A stretch of DNA of 64,000 nt from assembly GCF_022478115.1 (NCBI RefSeq), contig NZ_JAKGSC010000001.1, positions 310,001 through 374,000 of the forward strand, read 5' to 3'. Below the pieces are notes generated by a model. That model did no database searches. It saw only the letters and a program-made list of their open reading frames with translations, and was not told the DNA's origin. The position numbers were made by a program, and so were the translations under genes. Positions within the stretch are counted from its first letter, which is position 1; the number at the start of each line of letters is the position of its first letter. Source of the DNA: Tenacibaculum aquimarinum (lineage in GTDB: Bacteria; Bacteroidota; Bacteroidia; Flavobacteriales; Flavobacteriaceae). Positions 41,095-49,584 of the stretch are shown here, piece after piece.

Positions 41095-42078
41095 TTAAAC
41101 TAAGTAGAAGAAGGTAAATACAAATACCCAAACTAAATCTACAAAGTGCCAATATAATCCTACTTTTTCTACCATTTCATAATGTCCTCTTCGTTCGTAA
41201 GTTCCTAAGATTACATTAAAGAAAATGATGATATTTATCAATACTCCAGTAAATACGTGGAAACCGTGAAAACCTGTAATAAAGAAAAAGAAATCGGCAA
41301 AAATTGTATTACCATATTCATTTACTTTTAAGTTTGCTCCTTCTACCACTAATTTAGCTTTAGCAAGTTCTACTAAACCTTTTTCTCTTGATAAGATTAT
41401 TTTTTGTTTTGTTGCTGGATCTATTAACTCTGAACGAATAGCTATATCTGGATTTGATGCAAATGCTTTTTGAACTTGAGCAACAGAATACTGAGACATA
41501 GTTCCTTCTCCTTCAAACCATAAACCGTTTGTAGGCGTTTGTTGGATACGTTCATCCATTCTATCTCCAGTTACAAAATCTGCAAGTGCAATTTGATGAC
41601 CATCTTTTACAAATTGTAAAACTTTACCATCTGTAGTTTTAACAGCTCCATAAGAACCATTAATAAAGTTTTTCCACTCCCAAGCTTGTGAACCTAAGAA
41701 TATAATTCCTCCAATAATAGTTAAAAACATATAGAAAGTAACTTTCTTTTTTTTCATTTGATGACCAGCATCTACGGCTAACACCATTGTTACCGAAGAA
41801 AATATTAAAATAAAGGTCATTAAAGCCACATAATACATTGGTGCGTGCACACCATGTAAAAATGGAAAGTGAGTAAACACTTCATCGGCAATTGGCCAAG
41901 AGTCAATAAATTTAAAACGAGTTAAACCGTAAGCGGCTAAAAAACCAGAAAAGGTTAATGCATCAGATACGATGAAAAACCACATCATCATTTTACCATA
42001 ACTAGCTCCAAAAGGTTTTACTCCGCCTCCGCCCCAAGTTTCTTTGCTGTCAGAAGGTATAGCAACATTTGCTTCCAT
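41095..42078 (-). CDS. Cytochrome c oxidase subunit III with large insertion
   Basis: 327 residues, about 100 longer than a plain prokaryotic subunit III. The helices are typical (MMMWFFIVSDALTFSGFLAAYGL, FFFFITGFHGFHVFTGVLINIIIFF, VGLYWHFVDLVWVFVFTFFYLV). The extra 110 residues lie between helices 3 and 4 (about 135-255) and are hydrophilic, probably facing the periplasm. This form is known from Bacteroidota caa3 oxidases. A second, shorter subunit III gene precedes it. Confidence 0.92.
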   Translation of the reverse strand: MEANVAIPSDSKETWGGGGVKPFGASYGKMMMWFFIVSDALTFSGFLAAYGLTRFKFIDSWPIADEVFTHFPFLHGVHAPMYYVALMTFILIFSSVTMVLAVDAGHQMKKKKVTFYMFLTIIGGIIFLGSQAWEWKNFINGSYGAVKTTDGKVLQFVKDGHQIALADFVTGDRMDERIQQTPTNGLWFEGEGTMSQYSVAQVQKAFASNPDIAIRSELIDPATKQKIILSREKGLVELAKAKLVVEGANLKVNEYGNTIFADFFFFITGFHGFHVFTGVLINIIIFFNVILGTYERRGHYEMVEKVGLYWHFVDLVWVFVFTFFYLV

Positions 42079-42135
42079 ATATATTTCAGTTTGTTATTTT
42101 TTTCTTAATAGTTTGCCAAAATTAATCATTTTCTA

Positions 42136-42723
42136 TCATCTAATAAAATAGAAAAAGAAAAATAGATAAATCCATAGTACATCTACAAAATGCCAAAAGA
42201 TTGCACCTAGCTCAAAACCAAGTGTTTCCGTGGCATTATACTTGTTTTTAAAATGATTATAAATAACAACTAATAACACAATTACACCTGCAATTAGGTG
42301 TAAAACGTGCATTAAAGTTATTCCAATGATAAAAGAAGTAGACACTGTGCTTCCTGGACCGGTGAAATAAAGTCCAGAACTTTTTAGTTGATCAAAGCCT
42401 ACATATTGATACCAAATAAATCCAATTCCTAAAATTAGTGTAATTATTAGAAATATTCTTGATGTTGGTACATTATCTTTTTTTAATAATTTTTGCGATA
42501 TAAATAATGTTATACTGCTTAAAACAATTAATGCTGTACTTATATAAAATGCTTGAGGTAAATCAAAAGTTACCCAATCATCACGTTTCATGCTAATAAC
42601 ATATGCACTTGTTAAACCTGCAAAAAACATAACCATACTAATCATTGAAACCCATAACATAGGTTTTGCAGATTTTCTTCTAGCTACAGTTAATTCTTTA
42701 TCTACTTGTTCTCTATTATTCAT
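42136..42723 (-). CDS. Cytochrome c oxidase subunit III-like protein (short form)
   Basis: 195 residues with five helices. AKPMLWVSMISMVMFFAGLTSAYVISMKRDDW, IIGITLMHVLHLIAGVIVLLVVIYNHFKN and LGAIFWHFVDVLWIYLFFFFYFI match heme-copper oxidase subunit III. The gene touches the cyoE stop. Both subunit III genes probably belong to the same complex, as two halves or isoforms. Confidence 0.92.
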   Translation of the reverse strand: MNNREQVDKELTVARRKSAKPMLWVSMISMVMFFAGLTSAYVISMKRDDWVTFDLPQAFYISTALIVLSSITLFISQKLLKKDNVPTSRIFLIITLILGIGFIWYQYVGFDQLKSSGLYFTGPGSTVSTSFIIGITLMHVLHLIAGVIVLLVVIYNHFKNKYNATETLGFELGAIFWHFVDVLWIYLFFFFYFIR

Positions 42724-43626
42724 TTAATGTAAAAATTTATCTACAACATAAATTATTTGCACTAGTGTTATATATAAAACACTCGATAACATTAATTTAC
42801 GTGCATCAATATTACTTTCAGATTTGTGTAACTTTATTCCAAAATACAACATAACTGCACCTAATAGCGCTATAATTATTGCTGTCATTGGATATATATA
42901 GAAGTTTCCTGACATTTTTAAAACTGGTGCAACGGAAACTAAAATCATTATAATTGTGTAAAAAATAATTTGCTTTACAGCACTTTTATCTTTTTTATTC
43001 ATTGGTAACATACCAAATCCAGCTTTTTTATATTCTTCAAACTGTAACCATCCAATTGCCCAAAAGTGAGGGAATTGCCAAAAAAACTGAATCATAAAAA
43101 GCATTCCTGCTTCTATACCAAATTGATTTGTTGCTGCAACCCAACCTAACATAAAAGGAATTGCTCCTGGAATTGCTCCCACAAAAACAGTTAATGGTGT
43201 TACTGCTTTTAATGGCGTATAAGCACAAGCATATAAAAATATTGAAACAGCCCCAAATAAAGCCGTTTTAGGGTTTATGTAATATAAAATTGAAAGACCA
43301 ACAATTGTAAACAGAATTGCTATTGTTAAAGCTGTATTTACACTCATTCTACCTGTTGGTAAAGGTCTGTCTTTAGTTCTTTGCATTAAAGCATCGGTAT
43401 CTTTCTCTATTACTTGATTAAATGCATTTGAAGCACCAACCATTAAGAAACCACCAATTGTAAGTAAAATTAAGGTAGTATAATTTATAGTTTCTGCTGC
43501 CAATAAATAACCTGCAACCGAAGAAAAAACAACACTTAAAGACAAGCCTACTTTGGTAAGTTGTTTAAAGTCTGAAATGAGCGTTTTCACAGATGTTTTA
43601 TTGTTTAAAATAATGGTAGAATTCAT
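42724..43626 (-). CDS. cyoE: Protoheme IX farnesyltransferase (heme O synthase)
   Basis: 300 residues, nine helices of the UbiA superfamily. The prenyl-diphosphate motif appears as GASNAFNQVIEKDTDALMQRTKDRPLPTG (NxxxDxxxD). It adds a farnesyl group to heme b to make heme O, the precursor of heme A for the oxidase. It is the first gene of this minus-strand run, with a -7 box just upstream. Subunits I and II of the oxidase are not in the window. Confidence 0.96.
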   Translation of the reverse strand: MNSTIILNNKTSVKTLISDFKQLTKVGLSLSVVFSSVAGYLLAAETINYTTLILLTIGGFLMVGASNAFNQVIEKDTDALMQRTKDRPLPTGRMSVNTALTIAILFTIVGLSILYYINPKTALFGAVSIFLYACAYTPLKAVTPLTVFVGAIPGAIPFMLGWVAATNQFGIEAGMLFMIQFFWQFPHFWAIGWLQFEEYKKAGFGMLPMNKKDKSAVKQIIFYTIIMILVSVAPVLKMSGNFYIYPMTAIIIALLGAVMLYFGIKLHKSESNIDARKLMLSSVLYITLVQIIYVVDKFLH

Positions 43627-43643
43627 CGAAAATAATTCGAATG

Positions 43644-43651
43644 CAAAGATA
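43644..43651 (-). promoter_or_regulatory. -7 box of the cyoE/oxidase operon
   Basis: TATCTTTG on the minus strand, 17 bases before the cyoE start at 43626. No TTG at -33. Confidence 0.48.
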
Positions 43652-43713
43652 TTCTATAAATATGGATTTACCATAATTTTCATAGCTAATTATAGGAAAA
43701 TAAGATTGCTTAT

Positions 43714-45777
43714 CTAAAAATCAAAATACCAGTTAAACAAATCTGCACGTAAGCCAACTGTAAACCAAATATTGGTATCTGCTTTAAATGTTGCAGTTGG
43801 AGTTTCTGGAGAAAATTTTCTAAAAGATAAACCTGCAAATAAGCTTAATTTGTTTGATGGATTCAACAAATAATTACCCTGAGCATCAAACATAAAAATT
43901 GTGGCTGTGTTTCCTTGCCCTATTGAATTGTTTGTATCACTTACTCTAATATCATAAGATTGATAAATGTTACCACCATAACTAACAGTTCCATCTTTAT
44001 CGAAACCTCTTTTTCCTAAAATAAGTTTTCCATAACCACTCCAACGATCTTTCTTATAACGAGCAATACCAATCATCTCCCAGAAATTTGCTCCCCATAA
44101 ATGCCCAATTGGTTGGCTATAATGCCCATAATTTAACACTGGATTTTGATGTGCGAATGTATAAGGCCTTGCATAATTAAATTCTCCTTGTAGAAAAAGA
44201 TTTTTCACATTTAATGCATCAAACCATTTTGCCCCAAGTTGTAATCCAAACTTATTTCTCCAATCACTTAAATTTGTTAAGTTTCCGAAAGAAAATTCAT
44301 CTATTATCAATTGAGAATATCCCATAAACTTATCTGAAAATTTATATTTCGAAGTTATACCTATTAAAGCATTACCTACATCTTCACCTCTATTAAATTC
44401 CACAGAACGGTAAAACATTAACGGGTTAAAGAAAGACATATCTATTCCATTTTCTCCTGCAGAAACAGCTGCCTCAAAGAAACCTAAGTTAAATTTATCT
44501 GTTACATTAATACTTAAATAATGCATTGCAATGTATTTACGCAAATGTGCTCTACCATTTTCATTTGCAGCAAATTCCCTTACATCTTGCGCCCACATCC
44601 AAATGTTAGTATATTTAAATTTCCAAAAACTAACATCCATTTTTAAATAAGTAGCGGGTGATGATACGTCTGAAAGTAAAAAAGAACGGTAACCATCTCC
44701 AATAAAATTTTTCCCATGACCTAATTGAACATTAAGAAACTTATTAGGTGTATAAGACATGTAACCTTCTGCCACTGGATAATCATAACCAGTCCCAAAT
44801 TCTTTAGCCTTACCACGTCCAGGAACTAATCCTTCTGAACTTACAGGCTTAAAGGTTTCTTTATCAGGATTGCTTGCAAACAAGTTTATATATTCCGCAA
44901 ACCTTCCTTGACTTTCATATATTGTAGTAGAAAACGAAAACTTATCACCTAAGCCTCCATCTATTTTCATTAAACGTGTATTATTATACGTGTATTTTTG
45001 ACTATCAGAATTATCTTTTCCTAATTGAACATCAACTAAAAAATCTAATGTTAACCAATAATCTTCCTTTTTTACTTGAAGTAAATGTTCATTCCAAAGT
45101 TTACGCCCAAACCAAGATTTTTTTTCTGGCTTTAAAAAAGGTGTTTTCTCTTTTTCAAAATCATAAACCTGGTTAATTTCATTATAAATATAAGGTTTTG
45201 AAGCAGTATGCATCCCTTTATTTTTATGTAACGCATATTCATAATCCACATAACTTTGATGCGTAAAAGGAATATTTAACTGACTATTATGTTCTAAAAA
45301 AGTGCTATCCGCTAGTTTTTGCTGAGCAACTACAACATTAATATCTAGTTTAGGTTCTTCATGTATTTTAATTTCTGAAGGATTATTTGAAAGCGGAAAA
45401 GTTATTGGTAGTACAAAGCGCATTTCTACAGTATGATTATTGTAGGTCGCTGCTTTAACTGAAGGCATTTTAGCAAAAACACGATTAACTTCCGTTTTTA
45501 ATTCTTTATATGGCGAATTAACCAATAAACTATTAAACGCACCTTTTTCATCAACATAAAAAAGAACATTAATTGTTTTATTGAAGTTCTCTTTTTCTAA
45601 TACCTCAGGGACTTTAAACTCTTTAAAGAAATATGTATTTGCTTGTTGATAAAAACATTTTTCTTGATTTTCAACAGATTCATTTTCGCATTCTTTAAAC
45701 ATTGGATAACGTTCAGAAGTCTGTGAAAAAATTAATGTTGGAATAGTAAGAAGTAAAACAAGTATAAATTTCTTCAT
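43714..45777 (-). CDS. RemB-like outer-membrane protein: TonB-C-like N-terminus plus Wzi-type barrel
   Basis: 687 residues. Sec signal (FILVLLLTIPTLIFSQ), then a TonB C-terminal-like domain (about 25-130: YPMFKECENESVENQEKCFYQ, FYVDEKGAFNSLLVNSPYKEL, VEMRFVLPITFPL). The rest is a beta-barrel like capsule-assembly Wzi proteins (LGHGKNFIGDGYRSFLLSD, MDVSFWKFKYTNIWMW). I recognise the arrangement as that of flavobacterial RemB, a gliding-motility-associated protein; the name is from memory. It starts an operon with an acyltransferase and deoC downstream of two tonB genes. Confidence 0.75.
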   Translation of the reverse strand: MKKFILVLLLTIPTLIFSQTSERYPMFKECENESVENQEKCFYQQANTYFFKEFKVPEVLEKENFNKTINVLFYVDEKGAFNSLLVNSPYKELKTEVNRVFAKMPSVKAATYNNHTVEMRFVLPITFPLSNNPSEIKIHEEPKLDINVVVAQQKLADSTFLEHNSQLNIPFTHQSYVDYEYALHKNKGMHTASKPYIYNEINQVYDFEKEKTPFLKPEKKSWFGRKLWNEHLLQVKKEDYWLTLDFLVDVQLGKDNSDSQKYTYNNTRLMKIDGGLGDKFSFSTTIYESQGRFAEYINLFASNPDKETFKPVSSEGLVPGRGKAKEFGTGYDYPVAEGYMSYTPNKFLNVQLGHGKNFIGDGYRSFLLSDVSSPATYLKMDVSFWKFKYTNIWMWAQDVREFAANENGRAHLRKYIAMHYLSINVTDKFNLGFFEAAVSAGENGIDMSFFNPLMFYRSVEFNRGEDVGNALIGITSKYKFSDKFMGYSQLIIDEFSFGNLTNLSDWRNKFGLQLGAKWFDALNVKNLFLQGEFNYARPYTFAHQNPVLNYGHYSQPIGHLWGANFWEMIGIARYKKDRWSGYGKLILGKRGFDKDGTVSYGGNIYQSYDIRVSDTNNSIGQGNTATIFMFDAQGNYLLNPSNKLSLFAGLSFRKFSPETPTATFKADTNIWFTVGLRADLFNWYFDF

Positions 45778-45783
45778 TATATA

Positions 45784-46356
45784 TTAAAGTTTCGTAACTC
45801 TTTTTTCTTTTAATTGATATTTTTCTAAACTCTCTGAGCAAGTTGCCAATCCGTTTTCATCAAAATTAAGACGATGACCATATTCACTAACCCAACCAAT
45901 ATGTTTTGAAGGATTACCAACAACTAAAGAATACGGCAACACTTCTTTTACAACAACTGCTCCAGCACCAATAAAAGCAAACTCACCAATATCATTTCCG
46001 CAAACTATTGTTGCATTTGCGCCGATACTAGCACCTTTTTTTACGGTAGTTTTTAGGTATTCGTTTTTGCGATTTACAGCACTTCTTGGGTTTATAACAT
46101 TGGTAAAAACCATTGAGGGACCAAGAAAAACATCATCCTCACAAGTTACACCTGTATAAATTGAAACATTATTCTGAACTTTAACATTGTTACCCAAAAT
46201 TACTTCTGGTGAAACCACTACATTTTGACCAATATTACAACCATCTCCAATTGTACAATTAGGCATTATATGACTAAAATGCCAAATTTTTGTGCCATTC
46301 CCAATTATACATCCGCTGTCTATTACAGCAGTTTCATGTGCAAAAAAATCATTCAT
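45784..46356 (-). CDS. Hexapeptide-repeat sugar O/N-acyltransferase (WbpD/WlbB-like)
   Basis: 190 residues of left-handed beta-helix: repeated [LIV]-G-x4 units such as GCIIGNGTKIWHFSHIMPNCTIGDGCNIGQNVVV, GNNVKVQNNVSIYTGV and GASIGANATIVCGNDIG. The N-terminal block and the AVVVKEVLPYSLVVGNPSKHIGWV end resemble UDP-2-acetamido-3-amino-glucuronate N-acetyltransferases of surface-polysaccharide pathways. It sits directly after the RemB-like gene. A capsule or LPS sugar substrate is plausible. Confidence 0.88.
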   Translation of the reverse strand: MNDFFAHETAVIDSGCIIGNGTKIWHFSHIMPNCTIGDGCNIGQNVVVSPEVILGNNVKVQNNVSIYTGVTCEDDVFLGPSMVFTNVINPRSAVNRKNEYLKTTVKKGASIGANATIVCGNDIGEFAFIGAGAVVVKEVLPYSLVVGNPSKHIGWVSEYGHRLNFDENGLATCSESLEKYQLKEKRVTKL

Positions 46357-46358
46357 AA

Positions 46359-47102
46359 TTAATAGTTTGTTTCTGTTTTTAAATTTAAAATAATTTGTTT
46401 TGCTGAAGAAGTTCCAATTCTATCCACTCCAATAGAAATCATTTTTTTAGCTTGTTCAAAAGTTTTAAGACCTCCAGCAGCTTTTATTTTTAATGGTGAA
46501 GCATTTTCTACTATTAATTTCATAGCTTCAAAAGTTGCTCCACTTGGTTTATTATTTCCAGTTTGAAAGAATCCTGTTGATGATTTTACAAAAACATTCT
46601 CAAAACTTGATTCCTCAAAATTACTGATAACTGTATTTTTAATCAATTGTGAAAGTACAATTATTTCTTCATTTGATAATGCAGCAATTTCTATGATCCA
46701 CTTTATAGCTTTATTATTTTCCAAACAAAGCTTAGTACAGCTTAGAATTTCAGATTTTATCAATGCTAGATTTCCTTTTTTAAATGCTTTGTAATTGACA
46801 ACAAAATCGAGTTCGTCTGCGCCTAATGCAATTGCGCTTTTTGCGTCGGAAATCTTACATTCAACTGAAGAATTTCCTTCAGGAAAATCTATGACAGTTC
46901 CAATTAAAACCTCTGAGTTATTTTTAGCAATCAGTTCTTTAGCAATAGTAATATAGTTGCTACGAAGCATTACCAATTTCATCTTATATTGAATCGCATC
47001 TTCAATAAGCGCAATATTTTTTTGAGTAGTTTCATTAACAGAAATATTGGCCTGTTCAGCAGTTTTAAGATATGTGCTATCTAAATAATTATTAACTTTC
47101 AT
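46359..47102 (-). CDS. deoC: Deoxyribose-phosphate aldolase
   Basis: Start at ATG 47102 (MKVNNYLDSTYLK, with D of the DxT motif). 247 residues of a TIM barrel. GTVIDFPEGNSSVECKISDAKSAIALGADELDFVVNYKAFKKG is the DeoC core; FVKSSTGFFQTG holds the Schiff-base lysine, and the C-terminal IKAAGGLKTFEQAKKMI and GTSSAKQI form the phosphate site. It cleaves deoxyribose-5-phosphate to acetaldehyde and glyceraldehyde-3-phosphate. It lies between a tonB terminator and the acyltransferase. Confidence 0.96.
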   Translation of the reverse strand: MKVNNYLDSTYLKTAEQANISVNETTQKNIALIEDAIQYKMKLVMLRSNYITIAKELIAKNNSEVLIGTVIDFPEGNSSVECKISDAKSAIALGADELDFVVNYKAFKKGNLALIKSEILSCTKLCLENNKAIKWIIEIAALSNEEIIVLSQLIKNTVISNFEESSFENVFVKSSTGFFQTGNNKPSGATFEAMKLIVENASPLKIKAAGGLKTFEQAKKMISIGVDRIGTSSAKQIILNLKTETNY

Positions 47103-47118
47103 TAGTAGCAAAAATAAA

Positions 47119-47144
47119 AAAACTCAGCAATAAAGCTGAGTTTT
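47119..47144 (-). terminator. Terminator after the first tonB gene
   Basis: Arms AAAACTCAGC (47119-47128) and GCTGAGTTTT (47135-47144), 6-base loop, T-run on the minus strand. It separates tonB from deoC. Confidence 0.85.
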
Positions 47145-47150
47145 AAAATT

Positions 47151-47903
47151 TTATTCTACATGAAATGTAATAGGTAAAGTATATTTTACTTTAACAGGTT
47201 TCCCTTGCTGTTTCCCTGGTGTAAATTGTGGAATTTTATCTACAATTCTTTGCACTTCTTTTTCTAATCGTTTATGAGGTGCTTTTATTTTTACCTGTGT
47301 AACATTTCCTATTTTATCTATTACAAACAATGCGTACATTTTCTTTTTACCTGAAGACAATCCTAAATCTTGACCTAAACCACTATTAAAATGTTTTTGT
47401 ACATGCTTAGATATTTTTCTAACAAAACACTTTTTATTTTCTTCTTTAGGCAAACCTTCACAACCTCTATAAATTGGAACTTCTTCTAAAAAAACAAAAC
47501 TTTTGGGATCATCATTATCGTCAATATGTTCTTCCTCTTTAATAACTGGAACTTTATTAAAATCGATAGGTTGTGTTTTATCTTCAGAAGGCAAATTAAT
47601 TACTTTTGATACTGTTTCATCATTAGTTTTATTAATTACACTTAAAATAGTTGTTGTTTTTGGCTTAACTGGCTCATGAAATTTGGGCTTAGGTATATCT
47701 TTTATAAATGCCATTGGAGGAGTTTCATTAATTACATAGGTGTTTTCTCCTGGATCATAATCTTCAACTAAATTTTTCTTTTCTACTGTTTCAAACTCTA
47801 AAACTGCATAGACTGTAAATAAGGTTAATACCAAACCTAGTTGCATAAATACTGTTGAAAATTTTTCTAATTGTTTTCTTGGCTTTTTCTTTAAGTTGCT
47901 CAT
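47151..47903 (-). CDS. Energy transducer TonB, paralogue A
   Basis: 250 residues. One N-terminal membrane helix (VFMQLGLVLTLFTVYAVLEF), a Pro/Lys-rich periplasmic linker, and a C-terminal TonB domain with VPIYRGCEGLPKEENKKCFVRKISKHVQKHF, ALFVIDKIGNVTQVKIKAPHKRLEKEVQRIVDKIP and VKYTLPITFHVE. It couples the proton-motive force of the inner membrane to outer-membrane receptors. The paralogue lies 140 bases upstream, separated by a terminator. Confidence 0.95.
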   Translation of the reverse strand: MSNLKKKPRKQLEKFSTVFMQLGLVLTLFTVYAVLEFETVEKKNLVEDYDPGENTYVINETPPMAFIKDIPKPKFHEPVKPKTTTILSVINKTNDETVSKVINLPSEDKTQPIDFNKVPVIKEEEHIDDNDDPKSFVFLEEVPIYRGCEGLPKEENKKCFVRKISKHVQKHFNSGLGQDLGLSSGKKKMYALFVIDKIGNVTQVKIKAPHKRLEKEVQRIVDKIPQFTPGKQQGKPVKVKYTLPITFHVE

Positions 47904-47990
47904 AATAAGATAGTTTTAATGTTAAGACTATGTTAAGACAAGAAACATGCCATTACAATGTTAATTAAAATTTTAACATTTAAAACAACA

Positions 47991-48020
47991 AAAAACGCAA
48001 CTCAAATGAGTTGCGTTTTT
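47991..48020 (-). terminator. Terminator after the second tonB gene
   Basis: Arms AAAAACGCAACTC (47991-48003) and GAGTTGCGTTTTT (48008-48020), 4-base loop. It sits between the two tonB paralogues. Confidence 0.88.
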
Positions 48021-48042
48021 TAAAATATAAAAATATTTTTAT

Positions 48043-48765
48043 CTATTCTACATTAAAAGTAATTGGTAGTGTATAACCTACACGAACCGCTTTACCTCTT
48101 TGTCTACCTGGTTTCATTTTAGGTAACTTTTTTGCTATACGAATAGCTTCTTTCTTTAATCTTGGGTGTGGTGCTCTTGCATTAATAGCAGTAATACTTC
48201 CATCTTTATCAATTTTAAATTGAACATAGATTTTTTTCTTACCTGGCGCTAAACCTAACTCATTAGCTAACTCAGCATCAAAGTTTCTTTGTACGTGCTT
48301 ACGCATCTTTTTATTTAAACAATCTTTCTTTTGTGCTTTTGTTCCTGTACAACCTGGAAAAACTGGTACTTCTTCAATAATTGAAAAAGGAACGTCTTCT
48401 ACAACTTCTTCTTCCTCTTCTACCTCAACAATTTCCTCTACTTCTACAGCTTCAGTTTCATCTGTTTCTGTAGTTTCAATTACTGTTTCTTCCACCTCTT
48501 TATCATCTTCTACCACTTCAATCTTTTCTGGAGTTGGTGGTGGTGGAGTTTTTGGTGGTGGTGGTGGTGGCGTATTTTGAATAATAATTGTTTCTTCTTC
48601 AATTTCATTTGCCATGTTAGCATCTGCTAAAGAAGACACAGACTTATCATACGTCTTTTGCTCAATTGCTACATACGTTACAAATAACGCTAAAACCAAA
48701 CCTAGTTGCATAAACAACTTGCTGTAATTCTCTAAATTTGATTTTGGATTTTTCTTAATTTCCAT
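48043..48765 (-). CDS. Energy transducer TonB, paralogue B
   Basis: 240 residues with the same layout as its neighbour: a membrane helix (LFMQLGLVLALFVTYVAIE), a linker with Pro runs (PPPPPPKTPPPPTPEK) and a strongly acidic Glu/Val stretch, then the TonB domain (VPVFPGCTGTKAQKKDCLNK; RVGYTLPITFNVE). The two domains share the PGCxG-KK-C opening and most of the strand pattern. They were probably duplicated in tandem and serve different receptors. Confidence 0.95.
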   Translation of the reverse strand: MEIKKNPKSNLENYSKLFMQLGLVLALFVTYVAIEQKTYDKSVSSLADANMANEIEEETIIIQNTPPPPPPKTPPPPTPEKIEVVEDDKEVEETVIETTETDETEAVEVEEIVEVEEEEEVVEDVPFSIIEEVPVFPGCTGTKAQKKDCLNKKMRKHVQRNFDAELANELGLAPGKKKIYVQFKIDKDGSITAINARAPHPRLKKEAIRIAKKLPKMKPGRQRGKAVRVGYTLPITFNVE

Positions 48766-48829
48766 CCTAAATAGTTTTTAATAGTTCGCTAATTTACTTA
48801 ATTTTTTATGACTTATACAAGCCTAAACG

Positions 48830-49219
48830 TTAAATAGCTCGTTTTTTTTCAATTTTCTTATTAAAAATTAACATTGCTATGATTGCTCCTAATGTGTTTG
48901 CAAGCATATCTAAATAACTTGCTTCCCGGTAATCGGTTATTGTTCCTTGTAAAACCTCAATAATTATGCCGTAAAGAATACAACCAATAACTACTGAGTA
49001 TTTAATTTTATTTTTTGATAGAGTTGCTCTAACTGCAAACAACCAACTTAAAGTTAAAACTAAATAAGCAATTAAATGTTCAATTTTATCAATATTAGAA
49101 ATTGCAACAACAGGCTGATTACCTAATTTTATTAAACTCAAAACAGCAATTACAACAGTTATTGCAATTGCTATAAAAAAAATATTATCCTTTAATAAGT
49201 TCTTGATATGCTTCAGCAT
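48830..49219 (-). CDS. VanZ-family membrane protein
   Basis: 129 residues with four helices; NIDKIEHLIAYLVLTLSWLFA and LYGIIIEVLQGTITDYREASYLDMLANTLGAIIAML match VanZ. Function in this setting is unknown. The ATG lies 35 bp inside the end of gcvH, so the two are coupled. Confidence 0.92.
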   Translation of the reverse strand: MLKHIKNLLKDNIFFIAIAITVVIAVLSLIKLGNQPVVAISNIDKIEHLIAYLVLTLSWLFAVRATLSKNKIKYSVVIGCILYGIIIEVLQGTITDYREASYLDMLANTLGAIIAMLIFNKKIEKKRAI

Positions 49220-49565
49220 TTAGTAAGTCTTTAATTTGACTTTCATCTTCAATTTTAAGCTTAATCATCCAACCTTCTCCATATGGATCTGAATTTACCA
49301 ATTCTGGCTCATCTTCTAAAGCTTCATTAAATTCAATTACTTCGCCTTTTAAAGGCATAAATAAATCTGATACAGTTTTTACTGCTTCAACAGATCCAAA
49401 AACTTCGTCTTTTTCTACTGTTTCATCTAATGTATCTACATCTACATAAACGATGTCTCCAAGTTCTCCTTGTGCAAAATCGGTAATACCAATTGTTGCT
49501 GTATCACCATCAATTTTAATCCATTCATGGTCTTTTGTGTAACTTAAATCTGTAGGTATGTTCAT
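49185..49565 (-). CDS. gcvH: Glycine cleavage system H protein
   Basis: 126 residues, standard H-protein length. LSYTKDHEWIKIDGDTATIGITDFAQGELGDIVYVD, then GSVEAVKTVSDLFMPLKGEV with the lipoyl-lysine in EAVKTVSD, and NSDPYGEGWMIKLKI. It shuttles the aminomethyl group between the P, T and L proteins; those genes are not in the window. It follows sprA by 19 bases, a pairing I recall from many Bacteroidota. Confidence 0.97.
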   Translation of the reverse strand: MNIPTDLSYTKDHEWIKIDGDTATIGITDFAQGELGDIVYVDVDTLDETVEKDEVFGSVEAVKTVSDLFMPLKGEVIEFNEALEDEPELVNSDPYGEGWMIKLKIEDESQIKDLLNAEAYQELIKG

Positions 49566-49584
49566 TGTAATTTTATTTTATAGT

